Assembly (NCBI GenBank): GCA_039933785.1
Contig: JBDTNL010000008.1
Location: 1-64,000, forward strand
Direction of reading: 5' to 3'
DNA: 64,000 bases
Origin: JBDTNL01 sp039933785
GTDB lineage: Bacteria; Acidobacteriota; Thermoanaerobaculia; Multivoradales; JAGPDF01
The notes under the pieces were generated by a model that did not search any database, was not told the DNA's origin, and saw nothing but the letters and a program-made list of their open reading frames with translations. A program made the translations under genes and the position numbers. Position 1 is the first letter of the stretch. Every line of letters starts with the position of its first letter. This document shows, one piece after another, positions 39,587 through 48,391 of the stretch.

Positions 39587-40402
39587 TCAGGCTCCGGGAA
39601 GCTTCCGTGAGTTCATCGCACGCGAGCCTACAGCGCCGACGAGCGCCTCGACCAGACCGTCGAACGTGCTCAGGATCGCTTCGGTGTCCGGGGAGCGTCC
39701 GAACCCGACCAGGGAAGCCGTGGTCGTTGGCCCGATCGAAACTACGATTCGGCCGCGCAGCAGGGCTCGAAATCCCGAAGGTCCGAAAGCGCTCTCGAGA
39801 CCGGCGACCGCCGAGGGGCTGGCAAAGGTGACCGCATCGACCTCGCCGGCCGCGACCTGGGCTCGGCACATCACCGTATCGAGTTTTCGGGGAACCGTGC
39901 GGTAGGCCTGCACCGGTTCGACAATCGCCCCCAGGCGGCTCAGTCCGTTTGCGAGCTCGGGCCCCGCGAGCTGACTTCCAGGCAGCAGGACGCGAGTTCC
40001 AGCAGCCTCGCCGGAGGCTCGAAAGGACTCGAGCAGTCCTTCGGCGCTGAAGCGCTCACCGATACGCTCCACGTTCCAGCCAGCGCTCTGGGCGGCGGCG
40101 GCGGTCCCCGAACCCACCGCCGCGATGCGGAGCTTCGCCGGCAAGAACTTGTGACTCGCGGCCAGCACGGTCACGACGGACTCCACGGCGCGGGCGCTCG
40201 CGAAGATCATCCAGTCGTAGGACTTGAGGTCACCCACCGCCTTGGCGAAGGCTCCTTGATCCTCGGGAGGAGCGTTCGCGATTGCGCACCAATGAAGAAC
40301 GCGTGCGCCGGCGCGCTGCAACCGCTCTTGGAGAGGACCGCCAGGCGGCTCGGCGCGGGTGATCGCGACGCCGATGTCGCGCAGACTCTCAGCGCCCGTC
40401 AC
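39587..40402 (-). CDS. hemD: uroporphyrinogen III synthase
   Basis: A 271-residue protein of the weakly conserved HemD family. The GTG at 40402 overlaps the hemC end by 14 bases and gives the expected start GVAITRAEPPGGPL. The typical hinge and later VDAVTFASPSAVAGL and VVSIGPTTTASL motifs are present. It closes hydroxymethylbilane with ring-D inversion. Starts further upstream lie within hemC. Confidence 0.9.
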   Translation of the reverse strand: MTGAESLRDIGVAITRAEPPGGPLQERLQRAGARVLHWCAIANAPPEDQGAFAKAVGDLKSYDWMIFASARAVESVVTVLAASHKFLPAKLRIAAVGSGTAAAAQSAGWNVERIGERFSAEGLLESFRASGEAAGTRVLLPGSQLAGPELANGLSRLGAIVEPVQAYRTVPRKLDTVMCRAQVAAGEVDAVTFASPSAVAGLESAFGPSGFRALLRGRIVVSIGPTTTASLVGFGRSPDTEAILSTFDGLVEALVGAVGSRAMNSRKLPGA

Positions 40403-41336
40403 GAGACGCCCCCGAAACACCGCGAACGGCGGCCAGAATGTCGCCGGCGCCACGACGCAAGAGATCTTCCGCGAGCGCAAGGCCCAACGCGCTCGCATCC
40501 GTCGCGGCGCCCTCCAGCCGACCCTCCACGGCCTGCCGGCCATCAAGTGAACAGACCACGCCGGACAGAGTCAGTCTCGTGCCGTCGACGAACCCGAAGG
40601 CGCCCACGGGAACCTGGCAGCCTCCTTCGAGGCGGCGCAGCAGCGCCCGCTCCGCAGCCGTCGCGAATCGCGTCGCCGGATCCTCGAGCGGTTCGACCCA
40701 GCGCCTCGTCTCGAGGTCGTCCGCACGCGCTTGCACGGCGATCGCGCCTTGACCTGGCGCCGGCAATATGCGCTCCATCGGCAAGAAGTCGCTCACTCGA
40801 TTCAGCAGCCCGAGACGCTTGATCCCGGCCGCCGCCAGCACGATCGCGTCGAATTGCCCCTCGTCGACTCGGCGGACTCGTGTCGGAACGTTGCCGCGCA
40901 GGTCGAGCAACTCGAGGTCCGGGCGCCAGCGTGCGATCAGGGCGCGGCGTCGCAGGCTCGACGTCCCGACCCGGCTCCCACCCGGTAGCGCATCCAGCCC
41001 GCCCGAGGCGCCTCCGACCAGGGCATCCCGCGCGTCCTCGCGCTCCAGAACCGCGGCGAGGATCAGCCCCTCGGGCATGACGGTCGCGAGATCTTTCAGG
41101 CTATGCACCGCGAGATCCACCGCCGCACCGAGCAGGGCCTGTTCGATCTCCCGCGTGAAGAAGTCCTTGCCCGAAACCTGGGTGAGCGGTACGTCGGTGA
41201 TGCGGTCGCCTTCGGTGCGAATCTCGACCAGCTCGGTCGGCGGCGCACCCGGAAGACTCGCCAACCGCTCGGCAACGTGGCGTGCCTGCCAGAGCGCCAG
41301 CTCCGATCCTCGGGTGCCGATCCGCAAGGGGCGCAC
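40389..41336 (-). CDS. hemC: hydroxymethylbilane synthase
   Basis: A 315-residue enzyme from a GTG at 41336, 14 bases after the hemL stop, beginning RPLRIGTRGSELALWQA. The dipyrromethane cofactor cysteine is in EGGCQVPVGAFG, and the substrate arginines in GTSSLRRRA. It polymerises four porphobilinogens. The frame open upstream overlaps hemL and is not coding. Confidence 0.94.
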   Translation of the reverse strand: MRPLRIGTRGSELALWQARHVAERLASLPGAPPTELVEIRTEGDRITDVPLTQVSGKDFFTREIEQALLGAAVDLAVHSLKDLATVMPEGLILAAVLEREDARDALVGGASGGLDALPGGSRVGTSSLRRRALIARWRPDLELLDLRGNVPTRVRRVDEGQFDAIVLAAAGIKRLGLLNRVSDFLPMERILPAPGQGAIAVQARADDLETRRWVEPLEDPATRFATAAERALLRRLEGGCQVPVGAFGFVDGTRLTLSGVVCSLDGRQAVEGRLEGAATDASALGLALAEDLLRRGAGDILAAVRGVSGASRDGR

Positions 41337-41350
41337 GGTGTTGCCGCCGA

Positions 41351-42661
41351 TCAGAGCGCGGCCCTTGCTTCTGCTGCCTGTGCCAGGGCCGCCGCGATTT
41401 CGCGGGCGAAGCGATCCAGGTGCTCGGGCGTGTGAGCCAGGGAGAGGAAGCCAACCTCGTAAGCCGACGGCGCGAGCGCGATCCCGCGATCGAGAAGCGC
41501 GTGAAAGAGAACAGCGTAGCGGGCCGCGGCGCGCGGATCGAGAGCCTCGGCGCTCCGCGGTGGCTCGCCCGACTGCAGCGCCAGCCAGAAGAGAGAGCCC
41601 TGACGAATCCACTGCACCGGCGCGGACGCCGTGGCGAGCACGGGCTCGAGCAGACGATCGAGAGCGGAACCGAGGGCTTCGAGCCGCTCCCACGCCCGCT
41701 CGCGCTCGAGCACGCGCAGGGTCGCGAGACCCGCAGCCATCGCCACGGGATTCCCGGAGAGCGTTCCGGCCTGGTAGACGCCGCCGAGGGGTGCGAGATG
41801 CTCCATCGCCTCGCGCGAGCCCCCGAAAGCACCGACCGGCATGCCACCCCCGATGATCTTGCCGAAGGTCGCCAAGTCAGGCGTGATGCCGTAGAGCTCG
41901 GCCGCTCCACCGCGGGCCACGCGAAAGCCACTGATCACCTCGTCGAAGATGAGCAAAGCGCCGTGCTCGCGAGTCAGCTGTCGCAGCAGTTCGAGGAACC
42001 CAGGCCGCTGCAGGAGGAGGCCGTTGTTCGCCGGGATCGGCTCGATGATCACCGCGGCGATGCTGCCGCCTTCGCGGGCGAAGAGGTCGTGCAACGCCGC
42101 GCCGTCATCGAGCGGCAGGACACGAGTGAGCCCCACGAAAGCCTCAGGCACGCCCTGGGACGACGGATAGCCGAACGTCACCAAGCCGGAGCCCGCGGCC
42201 ACCAACAGATGATCCGCATGGCCGTGGTAGCAGCCGGAAAACTTGACGATCACCTCGCGCCCGGTGACTCCGCGCGCGAGCCGGACGGCACTCATCACGG
42301 CCTCGGTGCCCGAGGACACGAAACGCACCTGCTCGAGACCTGGATACCAGTCGACGATCCGCTCGGCGAGCTCGACCTCGCCAGCGCAGGGCGCTCCGTA
42401 GGTCGTCCCACGGCCTACCGCGCGATCGATCGCATCACGGACTTCGGGGTGTGCATGGCCCAGGATCAGCGGGCCCCACGAGCCCACGAAATCGAGGTAG
42501 CGCCTGCCGTCCTCGTCTTCGATCTCGGCGCCCGCCGCGCTGCGAATGAAGATCGGCGAGCCGCCCACGGCTCCAAACGCCCTGACCGGTGAATTCACAC
42601 CGCCCGGGATCACCCGCCGGGCGCGCTCGAACAGCGCCTGAGAGGCAGGGCCGGCGCTCAT
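41351..42661 (-). CDS. hemL: glutamate-1-semialdehyde 2,1-aminomutase
   Basis: A 436-residue PLP enzyme of the class III aminotransferase fold. The Schiff-base lysine is in ATFGKIIGGGMP; IFDEVISGFR carries the aspartate contacting the pyridine nitrogen. It forms 5-aminolevulinate, showing that haem starts from Glu-tRNA (C5 pathway). Its start overlaps hemA by 4 bases. Confidence 0.96.
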   Translation of the reverse strand: MSAGPASQALFERARRVIPGGVNSPVRAFGAVGGSPIFIRSAAGAEIEDEDGRRYLDFVGSWGPLILGHAHPEVRDAIDRAVGRGTTYGAPCAGEVELAERIVDWYPGLEQVRFVSSGTEAVMSAVRLARGVTGREVIVKFSGCYHGHADHLLVAAGSGLVTFGYPSSQGVPEAFVGLTRVLPLDDGAALHDLFAREGGSIAAVIIEPIPANNGLLLQRPGFLELLRQLTREHGALLIFDEVISGFRVARGGAAELYGITPDLATFGKIIGGGMPVGAFGGSREAMEHLAPLGGVYQAGTLSGNPVAMAAGLATLRVLERERAWERLEALGSALDRLLEPVLATASAPVQWIRQGSLFWLALQSGEPPRSAEALDPRAAARYAVLFHALLDRGIALAPSAYEVGFLSLAHTPEHLDRFAREIAAALAQAAEARAAL

Positions 42662-44046
42662 CGCGTGCGTTTCTTCTCGAGCGCCTCCGGCGACCAGTCG
42701 GCGGAGACCGCCGAGACTCCATCGAGCTCGGCACCGAGGCTAGCGTCGCAGGCGTCGAGGAAGGTGCGGACAGCCGACATGCCGTGCTCGGCGGCCAGGC
42801 CGCGCAGACCGAGCGTGGGGAGGTGGGCGAAGCGGCGCGCCAGGGTCTCGACCCACCGTTCGACGGCTTCGCGCGCTTCGCCTTCCAGTGCCACGCCTGC
42901 GCGCGCCAGGCCCTGCTTGGCGAGCAGCCGTTCGACGCCTTCGAGCGCAGTTTGCCGGTAGCGTTGATTGATGCGCTTGATCACCGGCGCGAGGGTGCGT
43001 TCGGCGAGCCGGCGGCGAAGGTCGCCCAGAGCTTCATCGACGATCCGCCGCGCCGGTGCGGCCTCGGCCAACCGGGCTTGACGCTGCTGCTGTGCCGCAC
43101 CGTTGATCTCGTCCATGCCCACGCGTGGGACCTGCGCGGCCAAGGCCACTTCCGGATCCACGTCCGGCGGCACCGCGAGATCGACCACCAGAGGCGGTTC
43201 CTGGCTCGCCGTTCGCGCGGCCAGTCTTTCAAGGGCGGCGCGGTCGAGTACGGGTCCGGGCGCTCCGGTGGCGCACAGCAGAGCCTCAACTTGAGGCGGA
43301 CGTTGGCGGAAGTGGTCGAGGGTCATGCACTCGCCGGTTCCCAGCTCGGCGATCAAACGTTCCGCATGCGCGAGCGTTCGGTTGACGATCAGGAAGGGGA
43401 TTTGCTCGCGGATCAGAAGCTCGGCGCACCGCCGGGTCATCGCCGTGACTCCGACCAGGGCAACCGGCGAGGGTGTGCGGCGGATCCGTTCGAGCAACCA
43501 GTCGCCGGCGATCTCCGCGAGCGACTGGCGGTCCCGACCGAGTTGGCTCCGTTGATGCACTTGGCGCGCTACCCGCAGGGCCTCCTCGACGAGTGGGTCG
43601 AGCAGCTCGCCCCCAGTGCCTGCTTCGCGCGCCAGCGCCAGGGCTTCGCGCAGTTGCCCCTGGATTTCGCGCTCGCCGAGTTGGGCCGAGTCGAGCCCCG
43701 CCGCCACTATGAATAGATGCTCGACGGCCTCCTCGCCCCGCCATTGCCGCAGGTCACGCTCCGCCTCCCCAGGAAGCGACGAACGACCGAGGAGAGCGCG
43801 CAAGGCCACGCCACGGAAGCCGTCTTCGGACGACTCCTGGGAAGCGCGATACAGGATTTCCACGCGATTGCAGGTCGCGAGGTACACCATTTCCTTGACG
43901 CCCAGCGCCGACGCCAGCTCGGGCATCCGGCGGGCGCGATCGACGCGGGGGATCGTGAAACGGGCAAGATCCGCCGCCTCGCGCCCGTGCACCGAGAGGC
44001 CGACGATCCCGATGGCTTCGAACCAGTCCATGGAAGAAGAGATCAT
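42658..44046 (-). CDS. hemA: glutamyl-tRNA reductase
   Basis: A 462-residue enzyme: N-terminal catalytic domain with nucleophile C59 in ATCNRVEILY, an NADPH domain around VALVGVTAMTRRCAELL, and a C-terminal dimerisation helix region. It reduces Glu-tRNA to glutamate-1-semialdehyde, the committed step. First gene of the haem operon; the promoter must lie in the 189-base gap toward the divergent ActC paralogue. Confidence 0.95.
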   Translation of the reverse strand: MISSSMDWFEAIGIVGLSVHGREAADLARFTIPRVDRARRMPELASALGVKEMVYLATCNRVEILYRASQESSEDGFRGVALRALLGRSSLPGEAERDLRQWRGEEAVEHLFIVAAGLDSAQLGEREIQGQLREALALAREAGTGGELLDPLVEEALRVARQVHQRSQLGRDRQSLAEIAGDWLLERIRRTPSPVALVGVTAMTRRCAELLIREQIPFLIVNRTLAHAERLIAELGTGECMTLDHFRQRPPQVEALLCATGAPGPVLDRAALERLAARTASQEPPLVVDLAVPPDVDPEVALAAQVPRVGMDEINGAAQQQRQARLAEAAPARRIVDEALGDLRRRLAERTLAPVIKRINQRYRQTALEGVERLLAKQGLARAGVALEGEAREAVERWVETLARRFAHLPTLGLRGLAAEHGMSAVRTFLDACDASLGAELDGVSAVSADWSPEALEKKRTR

Positions 44047-44235
44047 CGCACGACGGCCAGGGTACGAGCGGCCTCCTCCTCCATGACGCTGGACACTTCT
44101 GGGCTTGGAATGGAGAAAGACCTTGTGCGATGATGCGCCACAACTGAGAAAAGGCAGCTTCTTGAGTCGGCGAGCCGGTCGCTAGATCGGATGAGAAATG
44201 CACCAGCAGGCGCCAGCAGGGCGGCGAGCGAGGGC

Positions 44236-45741
44236 ATGAGCGGAACGCACAACGAGAGCGATCCGATCGCAGGCAAATCCAACCAGACGGTCGATTCTTC
44301 GACCGGTCTGGACTCCGTCTACAGTCTTGACCCGGTAGATCACCGGGCGCCGCTAATCGAGGGCGCACCGACCTTTCACGCCATCACCGAGGCCGTCGCG
44401 CGGCCGCTCGAAGGCAAACCCACCCGCGGTTGGTGGATTTGCCTCCTGGTCTCCCTGTGCATGCTCGGACTGCTTGGGGTGAGCATCGGCTGGCTGTTCT
44501 GGGAAGGTATCGGAATCTGGGGTCTCAACAACCCGGTCGCCTGGGGATTCGCCATCACCAATTTCGTCTTCTGGGTGGGCATCGGCCACGCCGGAACCCT
44601 CATCTCGGCCATCCTTTTCCTCTTTAGGCAGAAATGGCGCACTTCGATCAATCGCTCGGCGGAAGCGATGACCATCTTCGCAGTCATGTGCGCCTTGATC
44701 TTCCCCGGCATCCACGTCGGCCGCCCCTGGCTCGCATACTGGATGTTTCCGATTCCGAACCAGATGGGCGTCTGGCCGCAGTTTCGCAGCCCGCTCATGT
44801 GGGACGTCTTCGCGGTGTCGATCTACGGCACCGTGTCGGCCCTTTTCTGGTTCGTCGGCCTCATCCCTGATCTGGCGACGATCCGTGACCGCGCCACCGG
44901 TACTCGGCGGAAGATTTTCGGTGCCTTGGCTCTAGGCTGGCGCGGTTCCGCGCGTCACTGGCACCACTACGAGCGCGCGTATTTGATTCTGGCCGGCCTG
45001 GCGACTCCCCTGGTCCTCTCCGTGCATTCCATCGTTTCGATGGACTTCGCCACGGCCCAGCTTCCCGGGTGGCACACGACGATCTTCCCGCCCTATTTCG
45101 TCGCCGGCGCGATCTTCTCGGGCTTCGCCATGGTCATGACCCTGATGGTCATCACACGCAAGGTCTTCGGCCTCGAGCACGTAGTGACGATGCGCCATCT
45201 CGACTACATGGCTAAGATCATGCTCCTCACTGGCAGCATGGTCGGCTATGCGTACGGTCTCGAGTTCCTAATCGCCTGGTACTCGGGCAGCGCGTACGAG
45301 CTCTTCACGTTCAAGAACCGAGCCTTCGGACCCTATGCCTGGGCCTACTGGACGATGGTGAGCTGCAATGTGCTCAGCCCGCAGTTCTTCTGGTTCAAGA
45401 AGGTGCGTTCCTCTCTGATCTGGCTGTTCGTGCTCTCCATCTTCGTCAACATAGGAATGTGGTTCGAGCGCTATGTGATTATCGTTTCCTCTCTCCACCG
45501 AGACTTCCTGCCCGCCAGCTGGTCGTACTTCCGACCCACGTTCTGGGATCTCTCAACGCTCATCGGCAGCTTCGGGCTGTTTTTCACCATGTTCTGCCTC
45601 TTCGTGCGCTTCCTTCCGATCGTCGCTACCGCCGAGGTGAAAACCGTCCTACCGCAGGCCGCGGCGCATCCGCGGGTCGCGCCGGTGCTCGAAATACCGC
45701 GCCGGAGCGAAGGCGGTATTGCTGAGCCGGGGACCGCCTGA
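44236..45741 (+). CDS. ActC paralogue (NrfD-like membrane protein) of second respiratory locus
   Basis: A 501-residue membrane protein very similar along its core to ActC at 26066 (GIGHAGTLISAIL, NRSAEAMTIFAV, GWHTTIFPPYFVAGAIFSG). It has a longer soluble N-terminus of about 75 residues with no recognised motif. The start is uncertain: 44236 or 44191, neither with a strong ribosome site. It heads a locus that lacks ActA, ActB and ActE, so its usual electron acceptor, the [3Fe-4S] cluster of ActB, is not encoded beside it. Confidence 0.9.
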   Translation: MSGTHNESDPIAGKSNQTVDSSTGLDSVYSLDPVDHRAPLIEGAPTFHAITEAVARPLEGKPTRGWWICLLVSLCMLGLLGVSIGWLFWEGIGIWGLNNPVAWGFAITNFVFWVGIGHAGTLISAILFLFRQKWRTSINRSAEAMTIFAVMCALIFPGIHVGRPWLAYWMFPIPNQMGVWPQFRSPLMWDVFAVSIYGTVSALFWFVGLIPDLATIRDRATGTRRKIFGALALGWRGSARHWHHYERAYLILAGLATPLVLSVHSIVSMDFATAQLPGWHTTIFPPYFVAGAIFSGFAMVMTLMVITRKVFGLEHVVTMRHLDYMAKIMLLTGSMVGYAYGLEFLIAWYSGSAYELFTFKNRAFGPYAWAYWTMVSCNVLSPQFFWFKKVRSSLIWLFVLSIFVNIGMWFERYVIIVSSLHRDFLPASWSYFRPTFWDLSTLIGSFGLFFTMFCLFVRFLPIVATAEVKTVLPQAAAHPRVAPVLEIPRRSEGGIAEPGTA

Positions 45742-46337
45742 TGGCCGATCCAATGAACCTACGCTCGCGGTTGGCGAAGATTCCACTTCTGCGCCCGAGC
45801 CTGCCTCCGGGAGAGCGCTTCGGCGTGCTGGCGGAGTTCTCGACTCCGACCGCGCTCTACAATGCCTGCGAGAAGGTGCGCGACGCGGGCTTCACGCGTT
45901 GGGACGCGCACACGCCCTTCCCGATTCATGGCCTCGACCGTGCAATGGGGCTGCGCGCTTCCCGCATTCCATGGATCGTGCTGGTCCTCGCGCTCGGTGG
46001 CGCGGTGACCGCCATCAGCCTGCAGGGCTGGGTCGCGGCAATCGCGTACCCGCTGGTGGTGAGCGGCAAGCCTTTCTTCAGCTGGCCGGCGTTCATCCCC
46101 ATCACCTTCGAGCTCGCCGTCCTCGGCGGAGCTCTGGGCGCGGTCTTCGGAATGTTCGCCTTCAATCAGCTCCCGACGCTGCACCACCCGCTCTTCAACT
46201 CAACGCGTTTCGAGCGCGCCAGCGACGACGGGTTCTTCATCTCGATCGAGTCGTGGGATCCCAAGTTCGACGCCACGACGACCTCGGAGCTCCTGCAGGG
46301 CCTGGGGGCCAGCCACGTCGAGCTGGTGGCGAGCTAG
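45741..46337 (+). CDS. ActD paralogue (DUF3341)
   Basis: A 198-residue protein with the DUF3341 layout: soluble start (RWDAHTPFPIHGLDRAM) and two membrane helices, with the same SWPAFIPITFELAVL and PTLHHPLFN runs as ActD. The ATG overlaps the preceding stop as TGATG. It probably forms a membrane core with the ActC and ActF paralogues beside it. Confidence 0.9.
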   Translation: MADPMNLRSRLAKIPLLRPSLPPGERFGVLAEFSTPTALYNACEKVRDAGFTRWDAHTPFPIHGLDRAMGLRASRIPWIVLVLALGGAVTAISLQGWVAAIAYPLVVSGKPFFSWPAFIPITFELAVLGGALGAVFGMFAFNQLPTLHHPLFNSTRFERASDDGFFISIESWDPKFDATTTSELLQGLGASHVELVAS

Positions 46338-46361
46338 GTGCTAGGGTGAGGAACGATCCCC

Positions 46362-47591
46362 ATGTCTGACGCTGCCGACCTACCGCGCACCGTATCCGCG
46401 GCGAGCCTGCGGGTGGAAAGCTCACCCGCCTGGAACCGCCTGCCGACGGTTGGCTCCCTCATGGCGGCAGTAGGCCTCCTGGGCTCGCTCGCGATCGGCC
46501 TTGGGGGCAATGCGGCGGCGCAGACGCAACTCTGGCATTCCTGGCTGGTGGCGGCGCTGTTCGTGCTCACCATCGCGCTCGGCGGAATGTTCTTCGTGCT
46601 CATTCATCACGCCACACAGGCGGGCTGGAGCGTCACCGTCCGGCGAATCGCCGAAAACGCCATGGCGGCCATCCCCTTCATCGCTCTGCTCTTTGTGCCC
46701 CTGCTCTTCGTGTTGAGTGAGCTCTTTCCATGGAGCCGCGCCGCGGAAGTGGCGCACGATCCGCTACTCGCGCACAAGGCCGCGCTGTTGAACACCCCAT
46801 TCTTCGTCGGCCGGACGGTCGTCTACTTCCTACTCTGGTCGGCGATTGCGATCTGGTTTAACTCACTCTCTCGCCGCCAGGACGATGACGGCGATCAGGA
46901 AATCACCCGACGCATGCGCCGGGCCAGTCCGCCAGCGCTGATTGTTTTCGCCCTCACGGTCACCTTCGCCTCTTTCGACTGGTTGATGTCGCTCGACGCG
47001 CATTGGTATTCGACCATTTTCGGCGTCTACTTCTTCGCCGGCTGCCTGGTCGGAATCTATGCCTTCATGTCCCTGGTCGCGATCGGTCAACGCCGAGCCG
47101 GTTTGCTCCCGGGTGTCGTCACTACTGAGCACGTGAACCTGCTCGGCATGTTGCTCTTCGGTTTCGTCGCCTTCTGGGCGTATATCGGATTCTCCCAGTA
47201 CCTCCTCATCTGGTACGCCAATCTGCCCGAGGAAACAGGCTTCTTCGCCATGCGCCTGGCCGGCTCGTGGCGTCCGATCACCATCGGTCTCGTGCTCGGG
47301 CATTTCATCGTGCCGTTCTTCTTCTTGATGCCGCGGACGATCAAGCGCAACTCGACCGCGCTGGCCGTCGGCGCGGCCTGGATGCTGCTCATGCACGCAC
47401 TCGATCTGCACTGGCTGGTGATGCCCATCCTCCATCCCGAGGGCTTCACTCCGGCGCTCGTTGACGTCACCACGATGATCGGGGCAGTCGGGCTCTTCCT
47501 CGCCGCGTTCGGCCGCGCGAGCCGCCGCCAAGCCCTAGTGCCGGTGCGCGACCCGCGCCTGACCGAATCCCTGCTGTTCGACAACATCTGA
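46362..47591 (+). CDS. ActF paralogue (membrane subunit)
   Basis: A 409-residue membrane protein with about ten segments, similar to ActF at 28644 (DWLMSLDAHWYSTIFG; IGFSQYLLIWYANLPEE). In the first locus ActE separates actD from actF; here no cytochrome gene lies between them. It is followed by a copper protein and an oxidase operon, suggesting that ActC, D and F work as a three-subunit membrane module. Confidence 0.9.
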   Translation: MSDAADLPRTVSAASLRVESSPAWNRLPTVGSLMAAVGLLGSLAIGLGGNAAAQTQLWHSWLVAALFVLTIALGGMFFVLIHHATQAGWSVTVRRIAENAMAAIPFIALLFVPLLFVLSELFPWSRAAEVAHDPLLAHKAALLNTPFFVGRTVVYFLLWSAIAIWFNSLSRRQDDDGDQEITRRMRRASPPALIVFALTVTFASFDWLMSLDAHWYSTIFGVYFFAGCLVGIYAFMSLVAIGQRRAGLLPGVVTTEHVNLLGMLLFGFVAFWAYIGFSQYLLIWYANLPEETGFFAMRLAGSWRPITIGLVLGHFIVPFFFLMPRTIKRNSTALAVGAAWMLLMHALDLHWLVMPILHPEGFTPALVDVTTMIGAVGLFLAAFGRASRRQALVPVRDPRLTESLLFDNI

Positions 47592-47676
47592 AGGAGGCCG
47601 CAGCTATTCCGTCACGCGCCCCTCTTGATCCACCACAAATTCAACCCATGGCGTACACCATCGGAGGATTTTCGCA

Positions 47677-48387
47677 ATGTTCAAGCCTAGTCGTTCCTCG
47701 CTCGCCTCGATCCTGTTACTTACGCTGTCGGCGGCTCCCGTCCTGGCCGCTTCGGCGGTGACCGGCACTGTCACGTACACGGGCAAGGTCCCTGCCCTCA
47801 AGCCGATCGACATGAACGCCGATCCGGCGTGCGCCTCGAAGCACACCACTCCACAGCCGAGCGACGTGCTCGTCCTCGGACCGGGCAACACGATGGGCAA
47901 CGTCATGGTGCGGGTGAAGAGCGCGGTGACCGGCACCTTCGCCGCTCCCGCGACGCCAGTGGTGATCGATCAGAAGGGCTGCCACTACTCGCCCCATGTC
48001 GTGGGAGTCATGGTCAACCAGACTCTCCAGCTCCGCAACTCGGACGGTTTGCTGCACAACGTGCACGCGCTGCCGAAGGTGAACGCACCGTTCAACATGG
48101 CGATGCCCGCCAACCGCACCGAGGCCGACACCAAGTTTGGCAAGGAAGAGGGTATGTTTCTGGTCAAGTGCGACGTGCACGGCTGGATGACCTCTTACGT
48201 GGGGGTTTTCTCGAATCCCTACTTCGCGGTCACCGGCCCGGACGGCAAGTTCACGATCTCCGGCTTGGCGCCGGGTACCTACGAGCTCGAGGCCTGGCAC
48301 GAGAAGCTCGGCACCAAGACCGCGACCGTCACGGTGACCGCCGCCGGTGGAAAGACCGACTTCGCGTTCGCGCCGCCAGGAAGCTGA
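47677..48387 (+). CDS. exported type 1 copper (cupredoxin-like) protein with carboxypeptidase-regulatory-like tail
   Basis: A 236-residue protein with a Sec signal peptide (about 8-25) and GGAGG nine bases before the ATG. A cupredoxin-like region has histidine in SDGLLHNVHA and the cluster KCDVHGWM, a C-x2-H-x2-M spacing as in amicyanin, so all four type 1 copper ligands can be assigned. The C-terminus (about 180-236) resembles a carboxypeptidase-regulatory-like beta domain (GPDGKFTISGLAPGTYELEAWH). It starts the oxidase half of the locus, four bases before coxA2, and is a candidate electron donor to CuA. Confidence 0.82.
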   Translation: MFKPSRSSLASILLLTLSAAPVLAASAVTGTVTYTGKVPALKPIDMNADPACASKHTTPQPSDVLVLGPGNTMGNVMVRVKSAVTGTFAAPATPVVIDQKGCHYSPHVVGVMVNQTLQLRNSDGLLHNVHALPKVNAPFNMAMPANRTEADTKFGKEEGMFLVKCDVHGWMTSYVGVFSNPYFAVTGPDGKFTISGLAPGTYELEAWHEKLGTKTATVTVTAAGGKTDFAFAPPGS

Positions 48388-48391
48388 CGCA

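Noticed and set aside
44123..44143. TTGTG...CACAA as a second Rex or CRP operator.
   Set aside because: Arms are only five bases with 11 between them; Rex sites need TTGTGAA-N4-TTCACAA and CRP sites TGTGA-N6-TCACA.
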